A stretch of 64,000 bases of DNA from Calliopsis andreniformis (Eukaryota; Arthropoda; Insecta; Hymenoptera; Andrenidae), in assembly GCF_051401765.1 (NCBI RefSeq), contig NC_135071.1:11262961-11326960 (forward strand). The letters are read 5' to 3'. The translations under genes and the position numbers were made by a program. Positions 13,201-23,746 of this stretch are shown here, piece by piece (the first letter of the stretch is position 1; the number at the start of each line of letters is the position of its first letter). Below the pieces are notes generated by a model. It did not search any database and was not told the DNA's origin. It saw only the letters and a list, made by a program, of their open reading frames with translations.

Positions 13201-14160
13201 ACAATTTGAGTCGTTTATGTCCAAGCTAAATTTTTTTACTGTTTACTAGGCTTTGTATGAAACGTTTAAAATATTTTTCAGCAAAAACGGGACCTTGTTT
13301 GAAAATGCACAAGTTTATAATAAATCTATATTGACTAAAATTGTAGCTGGATTTTATATTCAAGACTGTAAGCTTTAAAAAAAATACAAGCATTTTTATG
13401 ATGGATCTAAAGAGTATAATTATTTTGAGATCTGAATGAAATTTCGTAGTGATATATGCACGTGAAAGATATACTGAATGCAAGGTTTTCTTAAAGAAAT
13501 CAATATATATTCGTATAACGATTATATAAGTGTAGAAAAATTAAATAAAAATGATGTGACATGCGTATTTGAAAGTGATAAAACTCAAACAAGCATGTTT
13601 TTTAGGAAAGGCGAAAAAAGACTATTTATAAGCATAGAAGAAAATTTTGAAAGTCTTTCTGGTATCTTCTAATATGGAAAATGCCCATGTCGTTAAAACA
13701 TTTTTTTAAAATAACGAGAAGAATTAAAAGTTAGACAATGATTTACTTGAGAAAAGACTGATGTAGTCGATAAATTCGGTCGTTGAGGGCAGCAGAATTA
13801 ACCTTTATCACGTGCTGATCGAAGGCAAACTGACCTAGACCAACGTTCTTTGAGTAGCGAAGACCTCTGTGTTATTAAGCTCCTTTATGTAGTGAAAGAA
13901 GGTCCACCACTCCGCGTTTCTGAGAAATTCAAAGCTGATACTCCACATTTTCCCACTAAAAATATAACCTTCTCCAGAAGTTTAAAATTCAGAAACCTAA
14001 AGTAATCCATAATTCAGTAACAAAAAATCTTCCCAAATACCTCTCTTTAACATTTAATAATTTGACACTGCTTACCACACTGCTGTATCAAAAGTTATAA
14101 TTAACACACCCTTCTATTAATGTTCAAACTTCGTTATCTTAAAAGCAAACATTAACACGG
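10201..14160. other. AT-rich stretch with hairpin and small open frames
   Basis: AT-rich. It contains the perfect hairpin at 12029-12053, a moderately CpG-rich patch at 11090-11470, and a homeodomain-site-like patch at 12340-12460 with TTAATTA words and the small inverted repeat GAGCGCTTGCTC. A purine-loaded 64-codon frame lies at 13478-13672 (+). No recognised gene. Confidence 0.45.
12029..12053. repeat. Perfect 10-bp hairpin with 5-base loop
   Basis: GGTTAAAGGT at 12029-12038 is followed by the loop TTTCG and then its exact complement at 12044-12053. It stands alone in AT-rich DNA. It is too short for a microRNA precursor and has no T-run that would suggest a polymerase III terminator directly after it. 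Confidence 0.7.
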
Positions 14161-14780
14161 TTTTTATTTTTCACCCCCACCGTGAAAGCTTCCGTTAGGG
14201 GATCAAGAGAGCTTTCCAATAAGCAATTCCGAGCGAAAATGGTTCGTATATCGTTCTCGAAGTATCGTGGCGGCGCCACGCTCAGGTGAGTCGGAATTTC
14301 GACGGTTGATAATCAGTAAATTCGATCGTGTAAACAGCGAGTAACAGGGAGAGGTTGCAGACTCTATTCCCAGCTTTGCTTAAGAACCGAATTCGAATCC
14401 ACAAGATGATTCAGTTACGCGAAGCCCCGACGACCATTACGCCGTTTAGATTATCACCGTTTCGCGTTGAATGGACCCGATGATGTTCCGTCCGATCGCA
14501 CGATTCAACGATATTCTGCTGATCGTGAACAGAAGATACGCCAGCGCGATAGATTTAACAGTGTCCATCGATCTCACCATTTACACCGGCAGATAGATTG
14601 TTTCGTAAACTTGGCAGACATTATCGCCGAACGATTCGATTAGATCTGCTACCAATTGCGTATACCGACAAACTTCGAGCTTTCTTGCTCCAGCTGATCT
14701 ATAAAGTTGTCCCTTGGCACTGATCGAGGAGCTGGAATACTGTTGCTTCGATTACAGTGCTTGGATGAGTATATCAATTT
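14161..14780. other. CpG-rich block with an ATG-to-donor mini-frame
   Basis: GC- and CpG-rich. At 14239 an ATG in the context AAAATGG opens 16 codons without a stop and runs into CTCAG|GTGAGTC at 14285/14286, a near-perfect splice donor. If unspliced, the frame stops immediately (TGA 14287-14289). This fits a short first coding exon starting M-V-R-I-S-F-S-K-Y-R-G-G-A-T-L and ending in phase 2. It matches no protein I know. The donor-like 9-mer is expected about once by chance in a window this size. Confidence 0.25.
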
Positions 14781-17100
14781 TCTGATATGGCGAAAGGTCT
14801 TGAGTGGTCTTGAGTAGTCTGTTGGTGCAATCCCATAGTGTAATGAAGTAAAAAAAATTAAAAACTTGCATCATTTATTGACCGAAAGTTGAATAATATT
14901 TCTTAAAGGTTTTAAGGAGGAATCCTATAAACTGAGTCTGAGGTTTCATCTCCTAGTTCTCTAAGAATTTCTGTAAGAATGCCTGAAGTATGCATGGAGA
15001 CGCAGCGATGTCAGTAGAATAAGACAAGTCAGACACGCTTCAAACACTTGTCAGATTATACTGGGAATTATATTAGGAATAGGATTCATATCAACGATTT
15101 TAATGTCCTCTAAATTGATGTTAAGGTCAACGTTCTGAGGAATTTGGTTTTACTTAACTATGCTATGTATTCCTTTAAACGATGAATTTTCTTTGGGCTA
15201 ATGCTTATTCACAAATGTGAGCTGATAAAGACATTGTAATAGTAACAATAAATGAAAATAGCTGTGCTGAGGATCCCTTTTTCAGAAACAATGCCTATGA
15301 CTTTAAAATAACGTTTTCGAAATCTGTTACTGAATGGGACTTCTTGTTGACTTTTAACCTTAGATTATACTTGATTATTCTAATTTCAATAGTTTCCAAG
15401 ATATGCCACAGTAAGTTCAAATGTATAAAAATAATACATGCATGTAAATTTATGTGCATACATGCATGGGTAGAAATTCTTGAGAAAGTTTCAAGTTTCA
15501 ATCCCTTGCATATAAAATAATTTATAAAAGACTGTCTGAGTATGTTTGCATCTATCTAAGCAACAAGGGCCGAGATAGCGGAATAAATATAATTTAAAAT
15601 ACTGCAACGAATGAAACCTAGTTTATGGAACCTGGGGCTTACAGGATTGAAAGGACGAACCATGATACTTGCGAAGCTAATTCAGACGAAACTACGAAAC
15701 ACCTCAAGAATTCAAGCAACTGGTCGTGATTGACGCAACCGTATAATAACTTCTTTAACAACACTGACGCCGCTTGTAGTTCTAATTACAGAAGAAAGTT
15801 GTGTATCGTGTCAGAACGAAGACTCGCCAGTTTTCCTCAGTTGCATAGTACGCTCAAATTTTACTCCCCTCTCTTACAAGTTTAATTAAACCCAAGTCGC
15901 CTGCACATCTTACTTCTAGGTAAAACGTCATCCTAGACAAGGATCGAATCAGATGAATGAATTTTTTAGTAGTTCATTAATTCAAGCTTTTACTCTGATG
16001 GCTTCTATTCCATCTTCATACGTAACTTTGATGACCAACTTTCTGCTGACATTATGTTACTCTATTTGATAAAGGTTTTGTAACAATCTGGAATGTAAAT
16101 TTATACAGTATTAGACTTTAAATATTTTTTAGTAATCTAAAGACTGGTTATTGTCTTTGCATGAATATATGAGGAAAATATTCATTATTTTTTGTGGCAC
16201 TTGCAAAAATAAAGTTTGTATAGAAGTCTTGCAAAAAAGTCTTCTTATTAATAAATTTTACTCTTAAATCTAATAGACCTATAGATAAGTACTATTAGAC
16301 CCAAGAATCTACTTTCATTTTCTATAAATTAGAGCTTCTTCACTTTAGCGAATTCTTTAATAGATTCTTAATCACATTACATCTCGACCGAAAACAATAA
16401 GTAGTAATCAACAGACTTAGAATATTTTTGATTTTCAAATTTCAGTGGGACATATCCTCTTGAACTCTCCTAAATATACCGACCCTCGCACCACATTTGA
16501 AATAAACCAAATTCTAGAATGCAACCTCAACAACAGTAAACAAATATCTAACGTTATTTCATTCCTAAAATATTCCTTACTCTGTAGTAAGTTCTAACAC
16601 ATATTATTTTCATTTACAATAGTCATCGCCAATAACCAAGATGCAGTTGATGCGACGTTAAAACATTTCATACAAAAATAATTCTTCCTACTTTTACTAA
16701 ACCTTGAATTCTAATTTCTCAATTCTTTTTTTCTAAATCCTTTACTGATTCTAGGCCAGCAAGAAACCATATTATAAATTGGTCACCACTACACAATACT
16801 CTCCTAATGATACGTTTATACCAAGCAAGCGAATGCCCATTCTTTCCTCATTTGAGTAAAATCCCAGTGACACGAACATTCTTCCATTAACTTCTCGATT
16901 TTATTCATTCATGCTATCTTACATTTTCTCAAAGTGCAAAAAGATCAAGCACTCGCTCGCTTGATCCAACCGCACCATAATAAATTAAAAAATCAAAATG
17001 TTTCCGTGCAAAACAAGGGAAAGAAGCTACTATTTGATGTAACACACTCACGCTCCTGTACAGTCAAGAAACCCGAAAATTCATAGTCTATTAACTACCC
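14781..17100. other. AT-rich stretch
   Basis: AT-rich. A small tandem (TCTTGAGTGG, then TCTTGAGTAG) is at about 14799-14818, and an ATGCATGC-rich patch with the palindrome ACATGCATGT lies at 15436-15445. A splice-bounded open frame at 16446-16586 is discussed in the findings. One copy of a diverged dispersed repeat is at 16627-16684. A CpG-richer patch lies at 15600-15900. No recognised gene. Confidence 0.45.
16627..16684. repeat. Diverged dispersed repeat, copy 1
   Basis: About 58 bp match positions 56624-56680 in the same orientation at roughly 85 percent by hand alignment. Shared words include AATAACCAA, AGTTGATG and TTCATAC. Both copies stay open in one frame across most of the match, which hints at a decayed coding segment of a mobile element. 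The family is not recognised. Confidence 0.55.
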
Positions 17101-17960
17101 TCGAGCAGTCAGTTATTCACCACTCCATTTCCCCCTAGCTTGGCGTTTACATTTCTAACAACCCCCCACTCCGCACTGCCTACCTTAGAGGCCTCACGCG
17201 CTTCATTAAACTTCCACTTTCCAGCGTTCCGCTGCTCCAGTCTCCGGCACGCATCGATTCGTCACCGTTAATAACCAGCTCGTGACAACGAGGATCAAGA
17301 ATTGCCTTTCCTGGGCGACAGTTAGCCAAGAAGAAAAGTGGAGGATATTGGAGGAGCGTGATTAAAAAGAAAGTCATTGTCTGCAAGTTAGCCCACTGGG
17401 GCATATCGTCACGAGCAATCGCGATGGGGAAACGGTGACGACATTTAACGGCTCCAGCGATCCGGCTCGCCTCGACGTGGAACGGGGAACTGATACCGTT
17501 GTTTGCCAGGAGGTAAGACGAAGGGTGAAGGCATCGGGGCTCTCGGGGCTCCTTGCGCCGAGCAGCATCGATTTCTCATGGACGTTGACATAAATCCTCC
17601 GCAACGCGCTGAAAGTAAAGTCCAAGTCCCTGAAACGCTTACTCGCTAATAGTCATAGTTCGAATGGCCGAAAGTTGCAATTGAGGACCGACTGCTCTAC
17701 AAATTTCACCCCCGAACGGTTCACCAAGCACGGAACGTCAAAACATCCTGCTACCCTTCCTCCGTTCTTCGTCCCCTTACACTCCAGTCTCTTTAGTTCG
17801 CGGATACTTTGGAACGTTTTGAAGCGTCTCTCGAGGGCTTTCAATGGAATCGTGAAAATTTTAATTAAGATTTGTTCTGAAGAGTCAAGGCAAAGCGATG
17901 AGAGGACCATTCCTACTTTCTGACGAATATTACAGGGAAGAGTTGCACAGATCAAATCCT
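17101..17960. other. CpG-rich block
   Basis: GC-rich with several overlapping frames on both strands (17180-17404, 17374-17625 and 17653-17955 minus; 17675-17923 plus), none resembling a known protein. A short tandem CGGGGCTC duplication lies at about 17537-17553. A possible plus-strand donor AG|GTAAGA is at 17512, but no convincing exon precedes it. Confidence 0.4.
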
Positions 17961-18049
17961 CTGTAAAGTTGGCTTACTTTAACTTGATATGGTGTTAGCG
18001 TTGTAATATGCTGAGATCATTATGTTTCTATTATGAGAACTGCTTTGTA

Positions 18050-18262
18050 ATGTAATGCTGTGGAGGCAATGATACCTGGCATTAGGTATAGATACCTGAC
18101 GTTAGGCTCGCTAAGCACGCTCTCTGATTGGTCGGTGTTTTTTGTTAATAACTCGTTAACGAAGGCCCAGAGGAAATTTTCGCCCAGGAAAAAGTTGCTT
18201 ACAATTACCCCAGGAATCGCCCATTCTAGAGACTTACACTTATTCTGGGACACCCTGTATAT
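18050..18262 (-). mobile_element. Insect interspersed repeat with ACACCCTGTATA terminus
   Basis: Read on the minus strand, the element begins with TATACAGGGTGTCCCAGAAT, a terminus type I recognise from interspersed repeats in many insect genomes. It continues through a GTTAACGAGTTATTAAC segment and a stretch around ACCAATCAGAG, also reminiscent of such repeats. The 90-codon minus-strand frame over it (18020-18292) is therefore a by-product and not a gene. At the far end a 20-bp unit is tandemly doubled (18071-18090 and 18091-18110, GATACCTG then CATTAGG or CGTTAGG). The family assignment is from memory and needs a repeat-library search. Confidence 0.6.
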
Positions 18263-18394
18263 TCTAGAAATGAAATGCGACAAATCAGCCAAACTGCAAA
18301 AGTGATCTCTCTTCGTTACTCTTGGAGTATAACCACCTTGTCGCGTTTCATTTTTTAAAGTTATAACTACTGACCAGTTTTAGGTACCATCAGG

Positions 18395-18450
18395 TGCTAG
18401 AGGGACTCCTCTTAGAGTGTTACACTTATCTTGGATTCCTGCATATATTC
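18395..18450 (-). mobile_element. Older partial copy of the same repeat end
   Basis: The segment CTTAGAGTGTTACACTTATC followed by TTGGATTCCTGCATATATTC aligns in order with the terminal part of the neighbouring repeat (CTAGAGACTTACACTTATTC, then TGGGACACCCTGTATATTC). It appears to be a more decayed copy in the same orientation, about 190 bp away. Confidence 0.4.
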
Positions 18451-18460
18451 TTCACGTAAT

Positions 18461-20610
18461 TTCATATTTTATATCAAATCTAAAGTTCATGTAAAACTGT
18501 CAACATTCGTAATTGTTACATGTATATCATAGTAATCGAGGCCCTATTGTATTTCGGCTGATCGCACTCTTCACTGAGGAGTGTTTCGTTAAAGCATGAT
18601 CACTGAATTGATTTCCCAACGCATAAAATTCGCTACCAATGGGACAATTTGCAGCGCGGCTTTTCGCCTATAAAATGTGCGAAATTCTCTCCCGATCGAC
18701 GCTTTACGATACAAATACCCCAAAATCGAGAGAACTCAGCCTCACGCATGTATTTATAATGCGAAGTCGTGAGCGTCGCAATCAATTCTCATTCAAGGGA
18801 CGGTAAACCGTTGATTGATCAATAAAATTGGAATTATTACGGGTTTTATTCAGCGCTATTCTCTGCTTCACAATTTTCGCATTGAAGACTCACATCGTTG
18901 GATCTCTGAATTATTGGCACTGTTTGCTGAATACGCGAAATGTAAACATTACAATTGACAATAACGTGTCGACTGCCTCGCCTATGCCCGTGAGAAATTT
19001 AGTTAAACCTCACGCGAGAATTCTAATTATCAACAATGTTGTTTTGTACCAATTATTTCGTTCATTTTATAATGCTTCTTCGCAAGTAGTGCACTGCTGT
19101 GTTAACTTAAAGAAGTAGATAAATTTCAAATCCTGTTTTTAGGTATCTAAAGAATAGATATTTTAAATGCAGCGTATGATTTTCTAACAATTTTGAAAAA
19201 TAACAAAGAAAACTTTTAAAATTTAAACGTTCATAAAAATTCAATAAACTATGACAACAAAAATTGTATGTTAGATTGTAAATAATTTTATAAAAAAAAA
19301 ACAGTTAAAAAAAGTTTCAACCTTTTGAAAACAACAGAGTGGTGTATCCCTTTAATGTCTACACTAAACTTCGTTAGGAATTATTACTAATTAAATTGAC
19401 AGTATTGTTACCGCGATACAGTGAACACAGTAGTAAAAGCGTGAACAACTTCGCTAATTGGATAACAGGTAGAACAATAAAGCATGGGAAAATGAAAAAT
19501 CAGAGACCTACAATTTTTACACCAAAACTTGTCCAGTATTAATCTTCATCAAGCCACCGAGGGAGAAGTAATTTACGTGTTTTATCGTCGCCTTAATTAT
19601 AATTTTTAATATCAGCTACGATCGCGTCCCATTGTGAGGATGCTTCACTTTTTTCTCCCGCCCCCGTCTTGCGCTCCAGCACCATCCCGTTCAACAGCAT
19701 AGCAAGAAGTTTTTATTAGTTTATGAACTCAAGTGTGCGTAAAGTGGCGCGGAAACTCATTTCTTATAAATACAAATTCGCGAACGCTTTCCCAGGGCGC
19801 GGTTGATGCAACAGAAACTTGAGAGCTAATGAGCCGACGTGGAAGAACAAAACTCGATCGTGTTTGAAATACAACGCGCGACCAGGCCAACAGAACGGGC
19901 GTTATTAGGCGGAGAGAAGGGAACGAGAATGCACTAAAACCCTGCATATGATATTGAATTAAGTCCTTAAACTACCAGTGACCTTTCAACTAGGACATGA
20001 AATTGCGCAACATGTGCTAGGAACTTGTTACTTATTTCCTTAAACCTTCATGGTACACGCGAAATAAATTTTACTAATAACGCTAGATGAAGCACTAAAT
20101 ACAGTTATTCCTTTTATTTTGATTTTCATTGAGCAAGAAATAAATGAAACAATCTGTATTCTATTTGCAAAAGCAACAAGGTATAAATATGGTTTACAAT
20201 TCCAGTGCAGATTATTTGCGTTGCTTTTATCAATTCTTTTCTGAACATGAACCATTTCAAATATTCACAGCTCCATATTTTCAAACAGTTGTATGTATAA
20301 ATCCGCCAATAAATATTCCAGTTATGCAATATTCAAATTCACCAGCATTAAAATATTCAAGTATGTAATTTTACAAATAGAAAAATATTTAAAACTCTTG
20401 TGCTTCTAAATTTTGAAATTTCAAAAGCTGGTGAAATCCGTCTGAAACGCGCCAAATCGAACGGGATTACTATCGGTTCGTGACAGGAGTCAATGGAGAG
20501 CACCGATCATTTCAAATACCATTCAGTTCGCGCAGCTGCGTGAAATAAGTACCATTTCTTTGTGAGTGGCTTCGATAGCCACTGCTCTCTTTAGATGTTT
20601 TTAATTAACA
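18461..20610. other. Mixed AT-rich stretch with CpG patches
   Basis: CpG-richer patches lie at 18530-18830 and 19620-19940, with AT-rich DNA between. A TATAAAA-like word at 18669-18675 precedes nothing recognisable. A 74-codon ATG-initiated frame at 20144-20368 (+) is protein-like in residue use and is covered in the findings. No recognised gene. Confidence 0.4.
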
Positions 20611-20615
20611 AACAA

Positions 20616-21150
20616 AAGTTACTTGAATTCAAACGACCTCTATTCATGCAACTTGATGCCAGGTTTATGTTCACATAAGTCAAGTTACTTGAACTCAAAA
20701 GTAACTTGAATTTAAGTTACCACAACAACAGAAATGGCGTCCAAAGAAGTCACGCGTGTTGGTTATTTAGTTATGAATTTTTTAAACAGTACATGCACTT
20801 TTAACAGCTACCTTAACGATTATATGTCTGTCGATTTGTTTGAAATTTGCCCTACATAGTACAGTACGTAAATCAACAAGGAAAAGTTGAAAAGACGTCA
20901 ACTTCATTTGAAGCTTGAAGGATATTTCAAGTCAAATAAAATAACGCATTCACTTTGGTTAAATTAGCCCAAATCGCTTGAATTTGACTACTTGAGTTCA
21001 ATTAACTTGACTGATCTGAACGAGTCTCAACCAAATAGAAATTTAAAGAAATGTTTCAAGTCATATAAAGTAGCATTAGTCAAGTTGCTTTAAATCACTT
21101 GCGCTCAAGCCGCTTGTATTCAAGTAACTTGACTAGTCTGAACAAGGCTT
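20616..21150. repeat. Degenerate tandem repeat rich in CAAGTTACTTGA palindromic words
   Basis: The words CAAGT, ACTTG and their fusion CAAGTTACTTGA recur more than a dozen times in about 530 bp, for example at 20616-20632, 20681-20691, 20701-20719, 20997-21012, 21080-21086 and 21119-21132. Two larger units are recognisable: 20925-21027 and 21054-21149 begin with TTTCAAGTCA and end with AACTTGACT, three or four variable bases, then CTGAAC. They are about 129 bp apart. This is a decayed minisatellite-like array. The half-site CACTTGA also resembles NK-2 class homeodomain sites, but a regulatory reading is speculative. Confidence 0.65.
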
Positions 21151-21160
21151 TAAACACTAT

Positions 21161-22480
21161 TCCATAATTGCCGATTCTCGTCTTACCTACTCATTTTAAT
21201 GTCTGCAATCACACCTTAAGTGTTCCCCTACCTGTAGCTGAAGGCCTTGTGGATTCGACCTGACTCTACTTCGCAGTAATAATTAAAGCTAGCACCATGA
21301 TTTTTACGTATGAGTTTCTTACTTACAATGAAAGAGTAACAGCTCTAATATATATCATATTTCTACCTTCTCTGCTACTGGTGGAACGTACAAATTAATC
21401 TTGAACATACACACTTAAAATTCTTCAAAATTCACTAATCAATCCTATACGAATGAAAAATGACATAGCTTGTATCTCTATCACTGTACATCCCCTGTGA
21501 TTCTATCCTATTTGTCTCTAACCTAAATAAAATCAACGCGGAACGAATGAGTGCAAGCGTCGCGTCGCGTCGTCCCAACAGCAAACTCAATGTTCTCGCC
21601 TGCACTGACAACTGTAATAAAAGGAAAGAAAAAAGCATCTATAATCAATATTGAGACGATACGACTGTGTGAATTACGCGTTCTAAAATTCGAGAGGACG
21701 TTGAAACACGAGCGGAGGAGAATGTTCGTGCCGGATACAACGTTGAAACATCCACCGTCTGCCAAACAATCGAGGATGGGATCGAGGGTGGGCGCTCAGT
21801 AAATCGACATCAATTTTTCCACATAAACAGTTTGGCGTGGTGGTGGAGAAGAATGGCGCTACGACCGCGCGCGGCCACGTCGGATATCCGACGGAGCTGC
21901 TATAGCAAAAAGCTAAATAAATACGGAAAACAATGTTGGCCATTAATCGTTAACCCTTCCCACCCTTCGTTTGCTGCCATCGTTTTTTCCTATTTTCCCC
22001 TAGCCTGCATCGAGCCATCTCCTTCTCGTCGTACCAATCGCCTCCTCCTCCACTTGCAACCACCCCCAACCCTCGCCCACCCTTCGACCCACTCAGCTCC
22101 TCTGCCCCCTGCCAGTTAACCGTCCATTGCTCGGTACTCTCTACGATTTAAGGGATAACGTGATTTCGAGCGATTTCTAACTACATTTAAGCGCAGACTA
22201 ATGTCTGCCAGCGCGGAGCGAAACGCGGGTTACGTGAGTAATGCGTTTAAGTCGCGAGCGATTTTTCTACCGACCTGCTGCTAACCTGGTCCCCTCCCCT
22301 ATCTATGTGAATCTGTTCCAGAGATTCTATCGAGATCGAAGGGAGTTGGATTTATCAATGGGACTGCTTAGGTGCCTGTGCCTGCCATGGGGAAGTCGTG
22401 GGACTTTAAGGGAGCTAATTTTTAGGTTCATGCGTGAATCAATGGTGATCCTGAATCGTAATGAAGTACACTGAATCGTG
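21161..22480. other. CpG-rich block with C-rich pyrimidine tract
   Basis: From about 21530 the block is GC-rich with overlapping frames on both strands (21523-21765 and 21683-21943 minus; 21551-21802 and 21832-22119 plus). A strongly C-rich pyrimidine tract occupies about 22010-22120. At 22201 an ATG opens eleven codons and reaches C|GTGAGTA at 22234, a possible short exon but in a poor initiation context. No gene is recognised. Confidence 0.4.
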
Positions 22481-23209
22481 AAACGAAATTGTCTAAGATT
22501 TTTAGCAATGATACTGTTTTTCGAGCTGCTTCTCCTTTTCGAAATGGATGTTCCTGGTGTCTTTCAGAAATTGCTGCATTTTAGAAGAACCTTTTAACAA
22601 GTTATGGCACCGACAAGTGATAGGGTATTAAGACTTGCAAGAGTTTCAAGGTTCTCAAGATTTTCAAAGCTATTTTACTTTTAAGATAATCTCAAAGGGA
22701 GTTTCGGTTAGTTTCAGTCTTAGTCTCGGGGATGAAGTTCATCCTCTTGTTTAAAAATTTGCAAGAAAAAGCATTGAAGGACCGGCACTACTCGATGGTA
22801 TGTTCTAAGAAATACTGCCTTGTGCCACGGATATCGGCGAACTAGTTGATTTGCATACAGAATGACCGAGAAAGTTGGTCGCTTTGCTGTACGCGCCAGA
22901 GTGTGAACAAATTTACTTTGAAATTTACTTTATTTATTTTCAAAACTTTATGAAGGCACATAGTTGTAGAACCTGTCAAAGAAACTACGTTTATTGAAAA
23001 TTTCAAGATTCGTCATAACTCTAATTTATTTTGGCCATCAGATGATGCTTAAAATAAAATTTAAAATATGCAATACAATCTCAGGTACAGTATTTTAAGC
23101 TCCATCGTTAAAAACATAAATAAAGCTGCGAAAACTATCCGTGTTCTTCTGTGACATCAGCCATAGCGATTTTTCAGAGTTCTCTTATTTATTTCGATAA
23201 TCGCCTAAA
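22481..23209. other. AT-rich stretch
   Basis: A run of TTCAAG and CTCAAG words occurs at about 22627-22675. Otherwise ordinary AT-rich DNA without a coding or RNA signal that I can see. Confidence 0.5.
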
Positions 23210-23366
23210 AATATTTCAAGAAGTTTTATTGAAATGAGAATCTAGCATGAACACAGACTCAGATTTAGAGACTCCATTAACTTTGATGATTAGAAGACTA
23301 CCAGCACCAAAATCTGAAATTGGTGTTGCAGATTGTGTTACACTGACATAAAATACTAAAGTTTTT
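23210..23366. repeat. Recent direct duplication, unit A copy 1
   Basis: This 157-bp segment recurs exactly 380 bp downstream at 23590-23746 with only three differences, so the duplication is recent. It contains a 34-codon ATG frame (23247-23351), beginning MNTDSDLETPLTLMIRRL and ending in TAA. Two of the three differences fall inside that frame and both change an amino acid, which argues against current protein selection. Confidence 0.85.
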
Positions 23367-23596
23367 AGTGCTCATTTAGAAATAGCGTTTCCAAACATAC
23401 TCCACTTTCTGAATCAAGTAGTATAGGTCAACGAAAAATGAAACATATGAGAAAAAAGTCATATTTTACACTTTAGCTAAAATATAACTTTGTCAAGGAT
23501 TTATATAATTGTGTGTTCCTTCAAAAGAAAATATTTAAATCTAAGAATGAATTTTTACATCACTTGTATGGAAGTTTAGAATTATTTTTAATATTT
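23367..23596. repeat. Dispersed repeat, unit B copy 1
   Basis: About 230 bp that recur at 27423-27653 at about 94 percent identity by hand count. Just before it is TTTTTAG, like a splice acceptor. From the second base a frame runs open for 35 codons to TAG at about 23475 (C-S-F-R-N-S-V-S-K ... K-K-S-Y-F-T-L). Of five differences between the copies inside this frame, three are silent third-position changes. It may be the tail of a decayed gene or mobile element. The family is not recognised. Confidence 0.8.
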
Positions 23597-23746
23597 CAAG
23601 AAGTTTTATTGAAATGAGAATCTAGCATGAACACAGACTCAGATTTAGAGACTCCATTAACTTCGATGATTAGAAGACTACCAGCACCAAAATCTGAAAT
23701 TGGTATTGCAGATTGTGTTACACTGACATAAAATACTAAAATTTTT
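23590..23746. repeat. Recent direct duplication, unit A copy 2
   Basis: Second copy of unit A, so the order is A-B-A. That arrangement could be a 380-bp tandem duplication truncated in its second unit. It could also be a tiny element with direct terminal repeats, although the ends do not have the TG...CA form of retroelement LTRs. Confidence 0.85.

Noticed and set aside
14392..14400. TTCGAATCC resembling a tRNA B-box
   Set aside because: No A-box at the right distance upstream and no cloverleaf pairing.
18020..18292. 90-codon minus frame and 81-codon plus frame
   Set aside because: Both lie over an interspersed repeat and are by-products of it.
18828..19118. 96-codon frame with signal-peptide-like start
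   Set aside because: It begins with TTG, which is not a usual animal start codon, and no ATG precedes the hydrophobic segment in that frame.
21250..21260. GGATTCGACC as a reversed tRNA B-box
   Set aside because: One base short of consensus, and no reversed A-box nearby.
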